64,000 bases of DNA from Strigamia acuminata (lineage: Eukaryota; Arthropoda; Chilopoda; Geophilomorpha; Linotaeniidae): assembly GCA_949358305.1 (NCBI GenBank), contig OX442314.1, forward strand, positions 13,943,060-14,007,059, written 5' to 3'. How positions within the stretch are numbered: position 1 is the first letter of the stretch; every line of letters starts with the position of its first letter. The notes beneath the pieces are model-generated. The model did not search any database, was not told the DNA's origin, and worked only from the letters and a program-made list of their open reading frames with translations. The position numbers were made by a program, and so were the translations under genes. Positions 1 to 24,308 of the stretch are shown one piece after another.

Positions 1-452
1 AAAGTTGATTGCATGGAGAAGGGAATCGATTATCTCGTTGCTCGTGCTTTCGTTCGCGTTTATGTTTTATCCACTCACTCTGAGTAGACTATATCAACTT
101 ACACTTTCTTCTTATTTAGTTTCGGGAAAGAAGTGGATTGGGTAGTTTAGTCTGGTGTTTCTATGGCCACTGCCATTTTAAGGGTAATCCTTTGGCCTTT
201 AGGTGTGGAAGTAAGCTTTTAAGGAGTTGGATGAGGTGGTTTTAATGAATCTTAAAGATTTTAGTGGGTGATCTGGAAAGAGTATAATGAGTCAGATGTT
301 TCAGTTTTAAGTGTAAAAAGCTTAAATTACAAAATTAAGTGGTGGATTTTATAACTAAAAAAGTTTCGGATGAATTGCTGTCTAACTTACAAGTTACAAA
401 GTAGATATTGCTCTCAATTTTGCATCTGGTTTTGATTTCACGTCCGTCTTTC
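1..452. other. Left flank, no gene recognised
   Basis: AT-rich DNA with no reading frame that I can tie to a protein family. The PLEKHH gene further right lacks its first exons, so 5' exons of that gene may lie here or left of the window, but none can be identified. Confidence 0.4.
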
Positions 453-1010
453 CCCATATGGTTCAAGAATATATTTTACAATATATTGCTTTTAATTTAA
501 TGTATTCTAAAATGTATAGCATTTTGCGAAATTAAGTATAGTTTTTGTACATTAAATAATGTATTTCATAATACAATTGAAAAAATGCATTTTGAAAATG
601 CATTCATATACTCCAAACCAATACAACGTTGATCTAACTCCAATTGGTTGAGTTGTATCACTGGTGTAGTGGCATAAATAAATATTTTATTACCAAATAA
701 GTAAAATTCATCATTCTAATCACTTTTTACACTGAAATTAATTGAAAATAAACAGAACTACTTTTCCGCGTAGTAGAGCACAGTCCACAGTTAGGCGTAA
801 TCCGGCTCAACCAATTGGAGTTAGGTCAACGTTGTATAGGTTTGGAGTAAATTTGACAAATAACAATATTGGGAATGCATTTCATAATACATTTTACAAA
901 ATGTATTATCATTTACTAACCGATAACACACAAAAATGCATTCTCGTCAAACCAAATGCATTTCAAAATACATTCTAAAAAAGGTTTAATGTATTTTTTA
1001 ACCATATGGG
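453..1010. mobile_element. MITE-like foldback element, about 560 bp
   Basis: The ends are inverted copies of each other: CATATGGTTCAAGAATA at 455 and, on the opposite strand, CATATGGTTAAAAAATA ending near 1009. A second, internal inverted pair of about 42 bp is almost perfect (611-652 against 806-846, two or three mismatches). Many short ATGCATTT / AATGTATT palindromes fill the rest. No transposase frame is present, so this is a non-autonomous element. The superfamily is not clear. A partly similar start (CATGGTTCAAAAATACATT) occurs near 5803. Confidence 0.7.
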
Positions 1011-3617
1011 CCAGTATAAAGGTAAGAAGGGCTAAAAGTGTGTTGGCAATATTGTTTGACGTGCACAGCGAAGTCGAGTTTCTCATGCTGCAGTTTTTAT
1101 GTGTGTTTGTGAAATGAAAGAATTGATGAAGTTTGAAAGTGTGTGTTGAAAAAAATTAATAGTTTGAAAAGGAAAGGAAAAGACATTATTCTTTCTGCTT
1201 TGAAAGTTGATTGCTACTTGATTGGCAACAAGTTCATTCTTATGAGTGTGTTTGAACTCGATTGAGTTTAGTGTTTTTGCCTCACCCCGCGTTTGGTTGG
1301 CGAAGTAACATTGGAAAACGCTTTTCTTGTTATTTTCTTTGACTGCCACGAAGAAAACAAGATTGGGAATTTTCAGAGCTCTTTTTATGTGAGCTGGAGA
1401 AACAAATGTTCCAGCTGCCTGTTGTACTTATCTGCCTTATTGAGTCGAGAGGAAAATAGTAAAAAAATATAAAAAAGGAAAAAAAGAAGGAAAGTGTAGA
1501 AGAAAATCGCATGAGAATATGAAAAGGATATGAATGGGTTTGTCCAATGTTGTTTGAAGCCAGATAGTAATGCTTGAAGATGATGGCTGGAAGGGACCAT
1601 AAATTCAATTATTCCGAGCTCATTTCGCATTTTACAACATTACAAAGAAAAAGTCCTCGTATCTGTCGCACTTAATATCGTACAACGATATTTATCTTGC
1701 TGCAACTTTTCAAAAAGCTAAATCAATTTGGTTAAGTTGAGCGCTAAAAAGACGCTGTGAACTGATTGGATTAATAAACTCCACGTTTGTTTTTTTAATT
1801 TAAAAAGTTTGCTTTTGAGTTTTCCTTTTTTTCTCCTTCATAAATTTGTTGATTAAGCCCAACTTTTCTCACAAATCACCTGCCGAGTCAGTTGATGGAA
1901 ATTGGACAGGTCAAAAAATTACCCAGCGCCATTCGCGTGCGCCAGCTTGGCTCTTCAAGCAGCCATCTTTGGAATAATGCATAGATTCAATCTCTATTTT
2001 TTTTTTCTATTTTTTTTTCCTTTTGTGATGAATATCTACTCAAGAGAGAGTGGACAGAGCGGTCATTGTTCCCTAAATGACCCGGTTGAAAATCCATGGA
2101 TCTCACATCAAGATGAGTTTGGCACCTCGAACCAAACTAGTGAAGATGAAATTGAATTTTAAGCCTCAATGATTTCCACCCACACACCTATCAAATAGAC
2201 AGGTGATCAGCAGAAAAACGATGTTGGATGTGGAAAAGCGTGAAGAGTGTGGAGCAATGACGAGAGGGGAAGTGGGAGGGAAAGCTTATTGCATATATTT
2301 GAAGTGCTGACACGCTGTTTGAGATTGCTTTTGCTCCAACAGCTGCTAACAAATTTGGCCAAATAGTGCCCGCATGGCTTAAAATGTTCATTTTTCTCAC
2401 GTGAGGCTTCGAAAAATCCCAAGTGTATTTCTCCTTGAACGACATCTGGCCCAAAAGTTTTCCATTTTGTCTTGCTCGGCATTGCCCGTGTCAGCTAGCT
2501 GGTGAAAAATGAGTCCAGTAGGAGATTGCATTGACTAAAATGATCACTTTTATATCATTTTCGGACAGTTTACACTATTCACCACACTCGTGGATTATCT
2601 ACGCTTGTGTACAGCTCGTCGGTGATTTTTCTTCGCTTGTTTTTGGTTTTAAAGCCATTGAATTACATTTAAAATGCAGCGAACACATTGTTTATTGATC
2701 AATAACTGCGATACGACTGAATAATGGAATATGAGATAACGAGAAATATAAATTCCAAAAAAAAGACAAATAATTTTATAAATAAATAAACCACTGTATT
2801 GTCATGTGGCGAGGGAAAAAATAACAACAAAATAAAACACAAAATTTTTTTTTAATTTAATTTAAAGTGATGGAATTCCACGATAGAATGTTTTATTTGA
2901 AATATAAAGTTTTACACGCGTTACTGTGTAAGTGTCAATATTAATGCAATAAATCAATATATACTGTAACTATAAAGTATAAAACCTTTTGTAAGTGGAT
3001 TTTGTACTCATTCTTCGTCTTCCGCAAATATTGGAGAGTGGTCAGTTATATGCAAAATTTGATTTATGAACGGAGACAGGTGGCAACAGCTGCTCCTGAC
3101 ATACACTCTTTCAATATGCACCACCCACACGAGTTGTGAAATTTTAACCAGTAATTGATTTCTCCATCATGAGCCTGCAAACGTTGGGAAATGCTATATT
3201 CGATAACAATTTTCTGTCTCTGGCTTTTTTTATATCTGTTTTATTCATTTTTCTTCTTTTAAAGTCAATTTTGTCATTTTTTTTCTTTGAAAGCCAATAT
3301 TGTCTCTTTTTTTGTCTTTTTTTTTAAACTTCCTTTTCGGTTTTTAATTAAAAAGATATAAATTGTTGACAACAAAATGTTGTGCCACTGAATAAGTTAA
3401 TCAAGTGAGACATAAGAAAGGAATGTGGGTTTTCTAAGGGTTATTGGACATTCCAATGTAAGAAACGTCGTGTGTGCATTGAAATGATGCTTATGAAGAT
3501 GGATGATTGGGAATGTGTGGTGCAGTTATTGAGTTGTGAGCGTGTGTTTGTTTTGAAATGCTGTCGTTGCACGTAAGAAATGCAAATCTAAGAAATTTAT
3601 CTTGTGTCATTTTCCAG
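1011..3617. other. Region 5' of the first recognised PLEKHH exon
   Basis: About 2.6 kb of AT-rich, partly purine-rich DNA. The longer open frames here have no recognisable homology and no exon-like splice borders. It is probably an intron or 5' flank of the PLEKHH gene. Confidence 0.4.
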
Positions 3618-16125
<12,508 letters not shown>

Positions 16126-17850
16126 AGTCATAAAGCTTGTTTTGTGTAAAGACAAAAAACATTGAATGAAGGCAATTGCTCATCTCAATTGAAGACTGAC
16201 TGATATTTCTCTTCATTTTAATTTCTGAGTAAATATCTATCATATGGTATTATAGCTCACCGTTTTTTTCCACCTACATTTGAACTCACTCGATTTAGAG
16301 TGGAAAAAAATATCATAATTTTCTCTTATAATAGTAAGAGCCTACTCTCATCATCTGCATTCTATCAAAGACACGGTCAAAGTGGACGTGATTACTGTAC
16401 ATGAGGAATCGTGGAGGTGTACATTGCTCGATGGCAAATTGATTGTTTACTCTCAAATATGAAATATGCTAATGTTGCCTTGTGTGCTGGTTTTGTATTG
16501 TATGTGTGTGAATTTGTGTGCTTGTGTCTACTCATATAATCGAGTCCGTTTTATCATCTTGGCCTTACATTTAACATAAAAGCTTTACAAATCTGTCTTA
16601 ATGGAAACTTATCTTTTTCTCAAATTGGCTTATCAAAATATTTTTGTTTTTAAAAGTATTTGATGTTTACATGAGCATTGTGTGCTTGTTCGAATAGAAA
16701 AGTAAAGACAAATTAATGAATAAATAAATAAATAAATAAATAAGAAAATGAAAGCTTATTTTTGTTGATAAAATCCTCTTAAAAAGGAAAGGACACGGTT
16801 CGATCGTTCCTGTTGCCTGCATCCCGGTCACGTGCATCTTCCTTGACCCATGAGTCTCATATTGTAGGTCATTAACACCTCGCCACAATCCTTTCCTTTT
16901 TCAATAGTCCCTTTGAGCGCACGAACCAACATAGTGCAACTATTTTTCTATAGAATAAAGGGAGACTTATTCTGTTAATTGTGTGGCGATTTTATTTATT
17001 TAGTTTTCTTTTTTTCCGCTCTATGAAATGGTGCATTTATTTTTCTTAGAAGTGTTGGATTGGAAAGTTTGTCGGACATAATCTTCTGTTTTGCTTTGTA
17101 CCTTTTCGATTTGATTTCAACAAAATGGTAATCTTTGATTACCTAAAGTGATATTGTAATAAACACCTATAAAGATAAAAAAAAATCACCTATATATTGA
17201 ATAACACGGTGCTATATCTTCAGAATAAGTTAGAATCGAGATTTTTATTTTTATTTTCTTTTAAAAGTATCTCATTTTATTTCTGTTTGTTTTTTACACT
17301 AGTCTCTGTAATTTCAATATCGAGGTAGCAGATGATTCTATTAAGAGTTGTAACGCGTTTTTAGTTTGATGAAATTGCAGTTTTCCTTTTTTTTTTTTTT
17401 TTTTTTTACAATTTTGTACATATTAAGAGATTAAATGGAAGATTTAAGTGATTCTTATACATAATATACATATATATATATATGAATATACTCAAATATC
17501 TTTTCTTTTTTTAAATACATGATTTGTGTTTGTTTGATTTTGTCTTTCAAAATTATGTTTCTTTTTTTAAGTCATTTATAAGCTTATTGTTTTAAATTTA
17601 TCACCTAACCACATGGCATTTTTGTTATATGAATTGTAAAATGTACTGCGTTTTTTTTTCTAAAAAAAATTTTTTCGTCTTTATTCTTAATTCAGCAAGG
17701 AGTGGTCAGATACAGAGAAAAAGGGGAATTCTGATTAAAACAATTTGTAGCTTTGCTAGTCTCAATAGTCTTATTTGCAATAAAATTAAGAAATTGTAAG
17801 TTATTTATTACGTCAATCTACCAACCAAAACTTCAATTACAGAATATCGC
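16126..17850 (+). other. PLEKHH 3' UTR and downstream flank
   Basis: AATAAA-type signals occur at about 16955 and 17157, so the mRNA probably ends between 16.97 and 17.2 kb. An (AAAT)n tract lies at 16717-16742, poly-T at about 17385-17407 and (TA)n at about 17465-17482. No gene recognised. Confidence 0.5.
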
Positions 17851-18439
17851 AACCCAATAGTGCTCCAAGTAGACTCTAAAGGAAAAATAAATTTTAAATT
17901 TAAAAATATTAAATTTAAAAAATCGCACATATCCTATACGATGATGACAATTTGGACACAACGTAAATGGACCACTATTAGAATCATGAAACACCTAAAA
18001 CGATATTCAAAGTATACTGTGATACTTTCAGATTTATTCAAGCATTTACAAACAAAATTTTACAATTCTGTAGTTAATTCTAAGATACAGCTATTTGCAT
18101 ATCCTAAGACCATTATACCTTTATTAGGAACTATTACTATTTTGTTAACTTTAAGAAGGAGCACCTAACAGACCTCAATTATTGTGATTCGTTCTGATGG
18201 CCCTTCCATTTTGAGAAGAGATTTGATTGCTTGGTTCAATTTGTTACGCAATATTTATAATGATATAAACAAAAACAATTGTACTCCCAGGTTGAGAGAG
18301 AAGATCGTGACACCTGTTCTAGCATCTGTTTTGCAAACACACAGGTGCCCTCCCTGGACCAAATCATCTCCTGCTCCCTTTTCCAGTCCTGTGGGTCACA
18401 CTGTCCATTCCATTAGGGACTTGTCACCACGAATTATCT

Positions 18440-19428
18440 GACAATATTTCAGGTGGGCATTGGTACTTAACCGGCTCTCCAGTTGAGTTGAATATTAAGC
18501 CAGATGCAATTACTATTTTTTACCGCCATTGTCTGGTGCCATTTGCGCGCAGACAGATGGTGGACAGTGCCATCAAGGACCTTATTGACCATGGTGTCTT
18601 TGTCCCCATCCACCGCTCACAGTCGACTACTCCACTGGTGGTCAAGGCTGACGGCCTTTGCGGCGATTACAGAGCCACCATCAACCGGGTCATCGTACCA
18701 GACTCCTATCCTCTTCCGCTTATCGCAGATTTGCTCGCGGACCTGGCCGGTGCGAGGTTCTTCACCAGCTAATATCACAAATACCATGAATCTGCGTTAT
18801 TGGTCACCGTCAATACTCAACGTGGTATGATGGCGGCTACGAGGCTCGCGTTCGGGACTGTCCCTTCTTCTGGGATTTTCCAGAGGATTGTGGCGTGGAT
18901 GGCGTTTTGGTATTTCAAGACGACATTCTATCGCCACTCCAACACTGAATACCCATTATTTCACCATTAAACTGGTCTTTGACCTATTATTAGAATCTGG
19001 TCTTAAACTTAGCTTGCCTAAGTGCAGCACTAAGCTACTACTGTGAGGTCCAATATTGGGAGGCCATATATTATCGGAGCGGGGTGTCTTGCTGTCACCG
19101 GCAAAGATAAGTGCCATCCAGCATCTTCCGCCCCCAGGGATGTGACCACCCTAAAATCATTTCCCCCTAGCAGTCAATAGCTGCGTCATCTGTTCCTCCA
19201 GTGCAGGTCCTGCGACCGAGGGCCCTTCAATGGGATGCGCTCATCCCGCAAAATATTCCGCGCCCTTTATCGGTCAACGCCACGGATTTGGCTGCCAGGT
19301 TGCGCAGTGTTGTGGATCGCACGTCTCGGTCAACCTCAGTGGCTGACCCACCTCCACCTCGGCAGTCACAGCGGCAAAGACGTCCACCACCGAGACTTGC
19401 TGCCTATGACACAACTTCGAAAAGATAG
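18440..19428 (+). pseudogene. Ty3/gypsy-type retrotransposon pol remnant
   Basis: An open segment at 18488-18772 carries the start of a reverse transcriptase fingers/palm region: VPFARRQMVDSAIKDLIDHG, then LCGDYRATINRV and DSYPLPLIADLLADLAGARF, typical of Ty3/gypsy polyproteins of the K02A2.6-like group. The palm and thumb continue at about 18820-19170 in changing frames (LAFGTVPSSGIFQRIV; later GHILSERGVLL) with stops, and the catalytic YLDD stretch is lost. A proline/arginine-rich tail at 19201-19428 looks like the end of such a polyprotein. RNase H and integrase are not visible. The element is dead and collapsed. Confidence 0.75.
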
Positions 19429-19437
19429 GGGAAAGGA

Positions 19438-19625
19438 TGTTCTGTATCATACTTGCCATTTTCCTATGCCATTGTATAACAACCTGTAACAATATTTCCT
19501 GTACGTTGCTAGGCACTAATTTGCTTAGCAACACTTTTCCTTTGGCTTTAATAATAATTAATAAACCAGTCGACATCCAAATCTACTTCTGTGTTGCCGT
19601 GTCATTTCTTTGGGCCTCCAAGGCC
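19438..19625 (+). repeat. Possible LTR fragment of the Ty3/gypsy remnant
   Basis: Starts with TGT right after the polyprotein tail and holds an AATAAA signal at about 19559. No second copy of this sequence was found on the other side of the remnant, so LTR status is inferred from position only. Confidence 0.3.
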
Positions 19626-20771
19626 TACTTGGGCCCTAATTCTTGCATTCCATCATTGTGGACAATTGAATTAAGTGATGACTAGCAAGTAATTAAATAA
19701 ATGAATGTATAACTTTAACGAAACAAAAATAGTCGCCTATTTCTAATGCTTGATGATTTTCCCACTTTTATTTTCTGTATGAAACGTTTATTTTTGTTTC
19801 AAAAATTGTAGTTTTTCATTAAAATGTATTCAGACACCGAATGCATCTCTTTTTGCATCTCATTTTCCTTAACTTTTGCGTTTTGTATTTTGATTAATTG
19901 ACAATAAAAGATGCATGCTGAAACAAACTTTATTACTACAACTTATTAAACATTTCATCCATTAATTTGTATAATATTAGTATAGTATACACAGGAATAG
20001 TTTTTGACAAAACAACATTTTATCAAATTAATTATTTTTACAAACAGCAGCGATTCACAAAACAACATTTCATAAAAATACATATATAATCTTTTATTGA
20101 TGTAACCATGATGACATTGGAAGAAAAAAGCTATTTATTGGTCCCATAACTCTTGGTTATCATCAATAATTGAACGCGTAATATATTATCTCCATAATTT
20201 CATTGGAATTGGTCCCTCGATTTCTTTAAACATTGGTCCCATGATTTCATTAAATTGGTCCCCCAAACCATGGTCTCATCAACAATATGCAATAATAATA
20301 AATAAACTATCCCCGTTAGGAAATTGTGTTAAGAAAGAAATAATTCTTAATTGGTCCGCGTTTTAAGTATACCTGTGCTCTGCTCTCTACATTAAATTTA
20401 CATTACATTTTAGTGAATTTTAAGTGAATTTAAGTGGTGTAAATCACCTAAAAGCAACCTTGAAATTGCCTGCTAAAAAAGTGCAAGAATGGGAGGAACT
20501 TCAGGAATTCAGTATACAATTATAAAACATGCTCTATTTTAAAAAGTTGTTATAAAAAATAAGAAAACTAATGAGATTATTATAATTTATAATAACAAAA
20601 ACCGGATGTAAAACTTTAAAAAATAAATAATTATTTCTAAGAAAATTGGAAAATAATTACTGACATTAGAACTAACACATATCTTTACTTTAGAATTGTC
20701 CAATCAACCACATAAAACATAACATGCTATAAATACTTTAGTGCGGTGTTGTCAGTTGGAGTTAGTTGCCT
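19626..20771. other. Intergenic, 3' of GCH1
   Basis: AT-rich. At about 20148-20275 the phrase TTGGTCCC recurs four times, followed in part by ATGATTTCATTAAA, a degenerate tandem repeat of about 25-45 bp. Nothing else recognised. Confidence 0.5.
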
Positions 20772-23448
20772 TTAGTTTCGTATAAGCGTGAGAAATTCCT
20801 CTCGTGTTTTGGGGTCTTCACGAAACACGCCCAGCATACAACTGGTCGTAGTTTTGCTCGACGTCTTTTGAACTCCCCTCATCACCATACACATGTGCCT
20901 ATTCAAAAAACATTTTTCATTAAGTTTATTCTTAATTTATTTCAGTTCGTACTTGGCTTCGATCACAACTCCGACACCTGAAGGTTGAACTGCTTGAGTC
21001 AAAGCCACTGCTATTTGCTTAGTCAATCTTTCTTGAACTGCAAAATAAAGAAAAATTGTAATGAAAATGATAACTGCAATGAAAAAAAGAGCTAACCTTG
21101 TAATCTTCTGCTGAACACTTCCACAATACTATAAAGAAATAGAAAAAACAATTGATACCTGTAAGTATTGTTATTGTAAGTATTTAAGTGCATACCGTGC
21201 TAATTTGCTTAGTCCTAGAACTCTCTTGTTAGGTAAATATCCAATAGAGACCTAAAATAAAAATGATTCTAATCAGGAATGTTCATTTACTTCCACTGAA
21301 TTACATTATGCTCATTCATTATGTTATGTTATAGATAATAGATAACATAAATTATGTTATCTATCCTCATTTTATAAATTAATTTTTTTGCACACCTTTC
21401 CAATAAATGGTACCAAATGATGTTCACACAGAGAAAACATTTCGATGTCTTTCACAATCACCATCTCGTCGTGGTCTTCATCAAATATTGCATCGTTGAC
21501 TAAATCTGATAAATAAATGAAAATAAACAATTTTTTTTTAATCGTAACATTATTTTGAACGACATAATAATTTTTTTTAATGAAGTAATTGAATATGGTT
21601 AGATAAGTAATCATGAAAATCAGTTTTCAAATTTCAGCGTTCCGCCTTCATATTTCTCAACATGTGATCAATCAAATTCGTTTATTACGCAATTTCTCAT
21701 CACCACTACATCATCGTAATGCATCACTCTGAAATTCCCGTTTTATAAATTTCCCCGACAATTAATCCCCTATATAAAAAATTTTTTTTCAGAACTATGT
21801 CAGCACCCATTAATTGTAGCCATTGGCTATATCCAACCACAAGTGGTTTTGTCAGCAGTGGGAAAGAGTTGCGCTCGGCTAGATTTGTTGCCATGGCAAC
21901 CCAAAGTCGATGCTTGGTGAATTTCCACTTTTCGTTGCTTCCTCTTTTTCAAAATTTCCCCAAAATCCTTAAAGAATATGGTGATTTTAATTATTAATCA
22001 TATTCTGAGTGTGCGATCGATTTTTCGACTACGTATCATTATTCATTATCCTCGAGTGATGTTAAGTCAACGGGAAATTGAACGTTGATCTTATTTTAAC
22101 AGTAATCGATTATCAAATCGTCGAGACTACTATTTCGGAAATTAAGATTGACTTCCTGTCAAAATAAAAATTTATAATGTCATAATAGATGGGGGAGAAA
22201 AAATCTTTTGCTTATCAGTTGAAAATGACCAGGTCAGAGTTCCTAATGATCATGGTATTGACACTATCAGTTGAGTTTCCATGACAACCGGAGCAAAGTG
22301 TAAGAATTAAGTTCACGCGACCAATTTTATTCATACAATAAAATATAAATAAAACATAACTATAAAAATGCTCTATCTTTTAATAGTGGCGAAACATGTA
22401 ATCAATAAGGGGTTTCATTAAATGAGTAAGGGGTTTCATTAAATAAGTAAGGGGTTTCATTAAATGAGTGATTAGTTGATTACTTTGATTACTTTGATTA
22501 CCTAGTTGATTATTTGATGTATCATGAGACTGGATTCAACCAATCCTGAGAATAATCATTTCATCACATAAGCAACTATAAATCAAGTAATCAAGTAATC
22601 AAGTAATCATCCCAAACCATGATTTTCTGCTGACTTGAGCCGATTATAAGTGCTCTCTCAACTCAAACTCAAAGTAATCAACTAATCACTCATTTAATGA
22701 AACTCCTTAATATATAAGGACCTTGCAAGATTTTGCCATTGCCACTACTAAATTTGAGTAAATTTGAGAATTTTCATCGAATACGAACAAACGTTTACGG
22801 GAGCGGTCGTTACGCCACCGGTATATCATCCTAGATTAATCTCTTATCATATCATGAACTAATCAAGATCAAAATAATAAATAAAATAAAAATTTGTATG
22901 AATTTTGTGAAAAATTCTCTCGAAACAGTTCAGATATGAAAAAAACAAAAACCGCTAAACACAATGATTACTACAGAAAACAAAAAATGTATTTAAGTAG
23001 GTCGAGCGGTCAAAAAACTGAGCCGATGTATGATTCTGCCTGTGCGCTAATTGCATGAGGTAATAAAAGAAGTAACTAAAGAGTTCTTATTGTTACCTTC
23101 CACTTTTTCCTCGTATCCTTTGGTAAAATAGAGCATCGCTTTGGCCGCTCTTTCGGGAGTTCGGAGGAGGCCTTGCCGGTGAGGATCTTCTCCCATATTT
23201 CGCAGCAGTAGTTTATAGGCGTTTGCCATTTCTGGAAGTAGGTCTTCACGGTACCCCAAGGGTGAGGATGACCTAAAGTGGCTCCGAGCTGGTAATAATT
23301 CTTGTCTGTCAAGTGCGAGAGTGTCAGCTGTCTTTTTCGTTTTTTCGAGGAAGTCCGTGTTGTTGTAAAATGAGTCGTGGCCATTGATTTGGATTTTGCT
23401 TCGTAGAGATTCAGGGAATGTTGAGTTGGATGTGATTTTCATGTCCAT
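20772..23448 (-). CDS. GCH1: GTP cyclohydrolase I
   Basis: Converts GTP to 7,8-dihydroneopterin triphosphate, the first step of tetrahydrobiopterin synthesis (in insects also of pteridine pigments); cytosolic decamer. Six coding exons on the minus strand: 23097-23448, 21396-21505, 21196-21251, 21097-21128, 20953-21037, 20772-20898. Phases match and give 253 residues (human about 250). The first exon holds a variable N-terminal part followed by [20 protein letters not shown]. The next has [13 protein letters not shown] and the zinc/active-site segment [14 protein letters not shown]. Then come [44 protein letters not shown] (second zinc cysteine) and [20 protein letters not shown] at the C-terminus. 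All catalytic segments are intact. The large first intron (21506-23096) carries a foldback element and an RFX-type X-box. Confidence 0.96.
21337..21363. repeat. 13-bp stem hairpin in GCH1 intron 2
   Basis: ATAGATAACATAA, one base, then TTATGTTATCTAT: a perfect inverted pair in the AT-rich intron close to the end of exon 2 (minus-strand order). Confidence 0.65.
21887..21900. promoter_or_regulatory. Perfect palindromic X-box (RFX site)
   Basis: GTTGCCATGGCAAC is an exact 14-bp palindrome matching the full RFX X-box consensus. A CCAAT core (as ATTGG in CCATTGGCTA) lies about 65 bp away at 21823. It is in GCH1 intron 1, in a patch richer in GC than its surroundings. Whether it drives GCH1, an alternative start, or an unseen transcript is unknown. 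Confidence 0.55.
22406..22709. mobile_element. Foldback element with tandem-repeated arm
   Basis: The 41-bp arm at 22448-22488 and its reverse complement at 22669-22709 match at 40 of 41 positions. The left arm is preceded by two more copies of its outer 21 bp (22406-22426 and 22427-22447; unit begins TAAGGGGTTTCATTAAAT). The interior contains further TTGATTAC / GTAATCAA repeats. No coding capacity. It lies in GCH1 intron 1. Confidence 0.75.
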
Positions 23449-24308
23449 CTTGTTCCGTGCGTGCGTTTATCGGTCTACTGTGTACTGCAGCTGATTCAGG
23501 ATAATTGATTCAGTGATGGAAACAGTTGCGAGTTTTGTTCTGTTACCCGCCTACAGATGGCGAGGGAATGCCTGGGTGTGCAGCGCAGGTCCGCCGGATC
23601 CGCGTCAGAGGGGAAATTTTTTTTATTCAATGAAATCTGAACAGTAAACTGAGAATAATATATTTTGCAATTCATTGCGGAAGAATTTGGGTTTTTTTTT
23701 TATTTCTCATCAGACATAAATTTTTTTTCTCAAGAAATATAAATCCCACTATTTACGTATTGTGTGAGAAAAACCCACCAAAAAAACGAAAAAATTGTGT
23801 TTTGGAGAATGAATTGTTTACTCTAAGTAGAATTTGTCGTATGTTTGATTTCATACGTTTATGATTGAATTTCGGCATTTATAATACTATAGTGTCTGAT
23901 AAGATCCGTTCTCTCCATTCTTACGTCATAATAGAAACTGAAACAAGGACAAGTAGAAAGTTCTAATCAGGCATCATTCTTCTTTCAGTAGTATGTTTAG
24001 AATTTATATTTTTCTAATTTACGTAGAAAAAAATTGTTTTTTCTTTTTTCTGTAGATCGCATTTTTGCATCCTTTTCAACTTTTCAATTTCTATTCTACC
24101 ATTTAATCGAGGACACCACAAACATCCACATGAATGAAAGCTTGAAATTTTTATTTCTGCATCTGTTAGCAGAGTGATTTATTATCATTTCCAACTGCGG
24201 AATTATGCACGTGTGCGAGCGGACAGAAGACAAGGTCAACGTAGCATTATCGCGATTTTCAATTCATCTTATCAGTCTATTGATTGGACTGGATTAGTTT
24301 TTAAAAAA
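23449..24308. promoter_or_regulatory. Divergent intergenic region between GCH1 and RBKS
   Basis: Head-to-head spacing of 860 bp. The GCH1-proximal 150 bp (about 23510-23620) is GC-rich and promoter-like. The remainder is AT-rich. A shared promoter is possible but not shown. Confidence 0.4.

Noticed and set aside
17860-18441. Two plus-strand frames just before the retroelement remnant, possibly gag
   Set aside because: Lys/Ile-rich and AT-driven, with no gag motif or zinc knuckle. I could not link them to the reverse transcriptase fragment.
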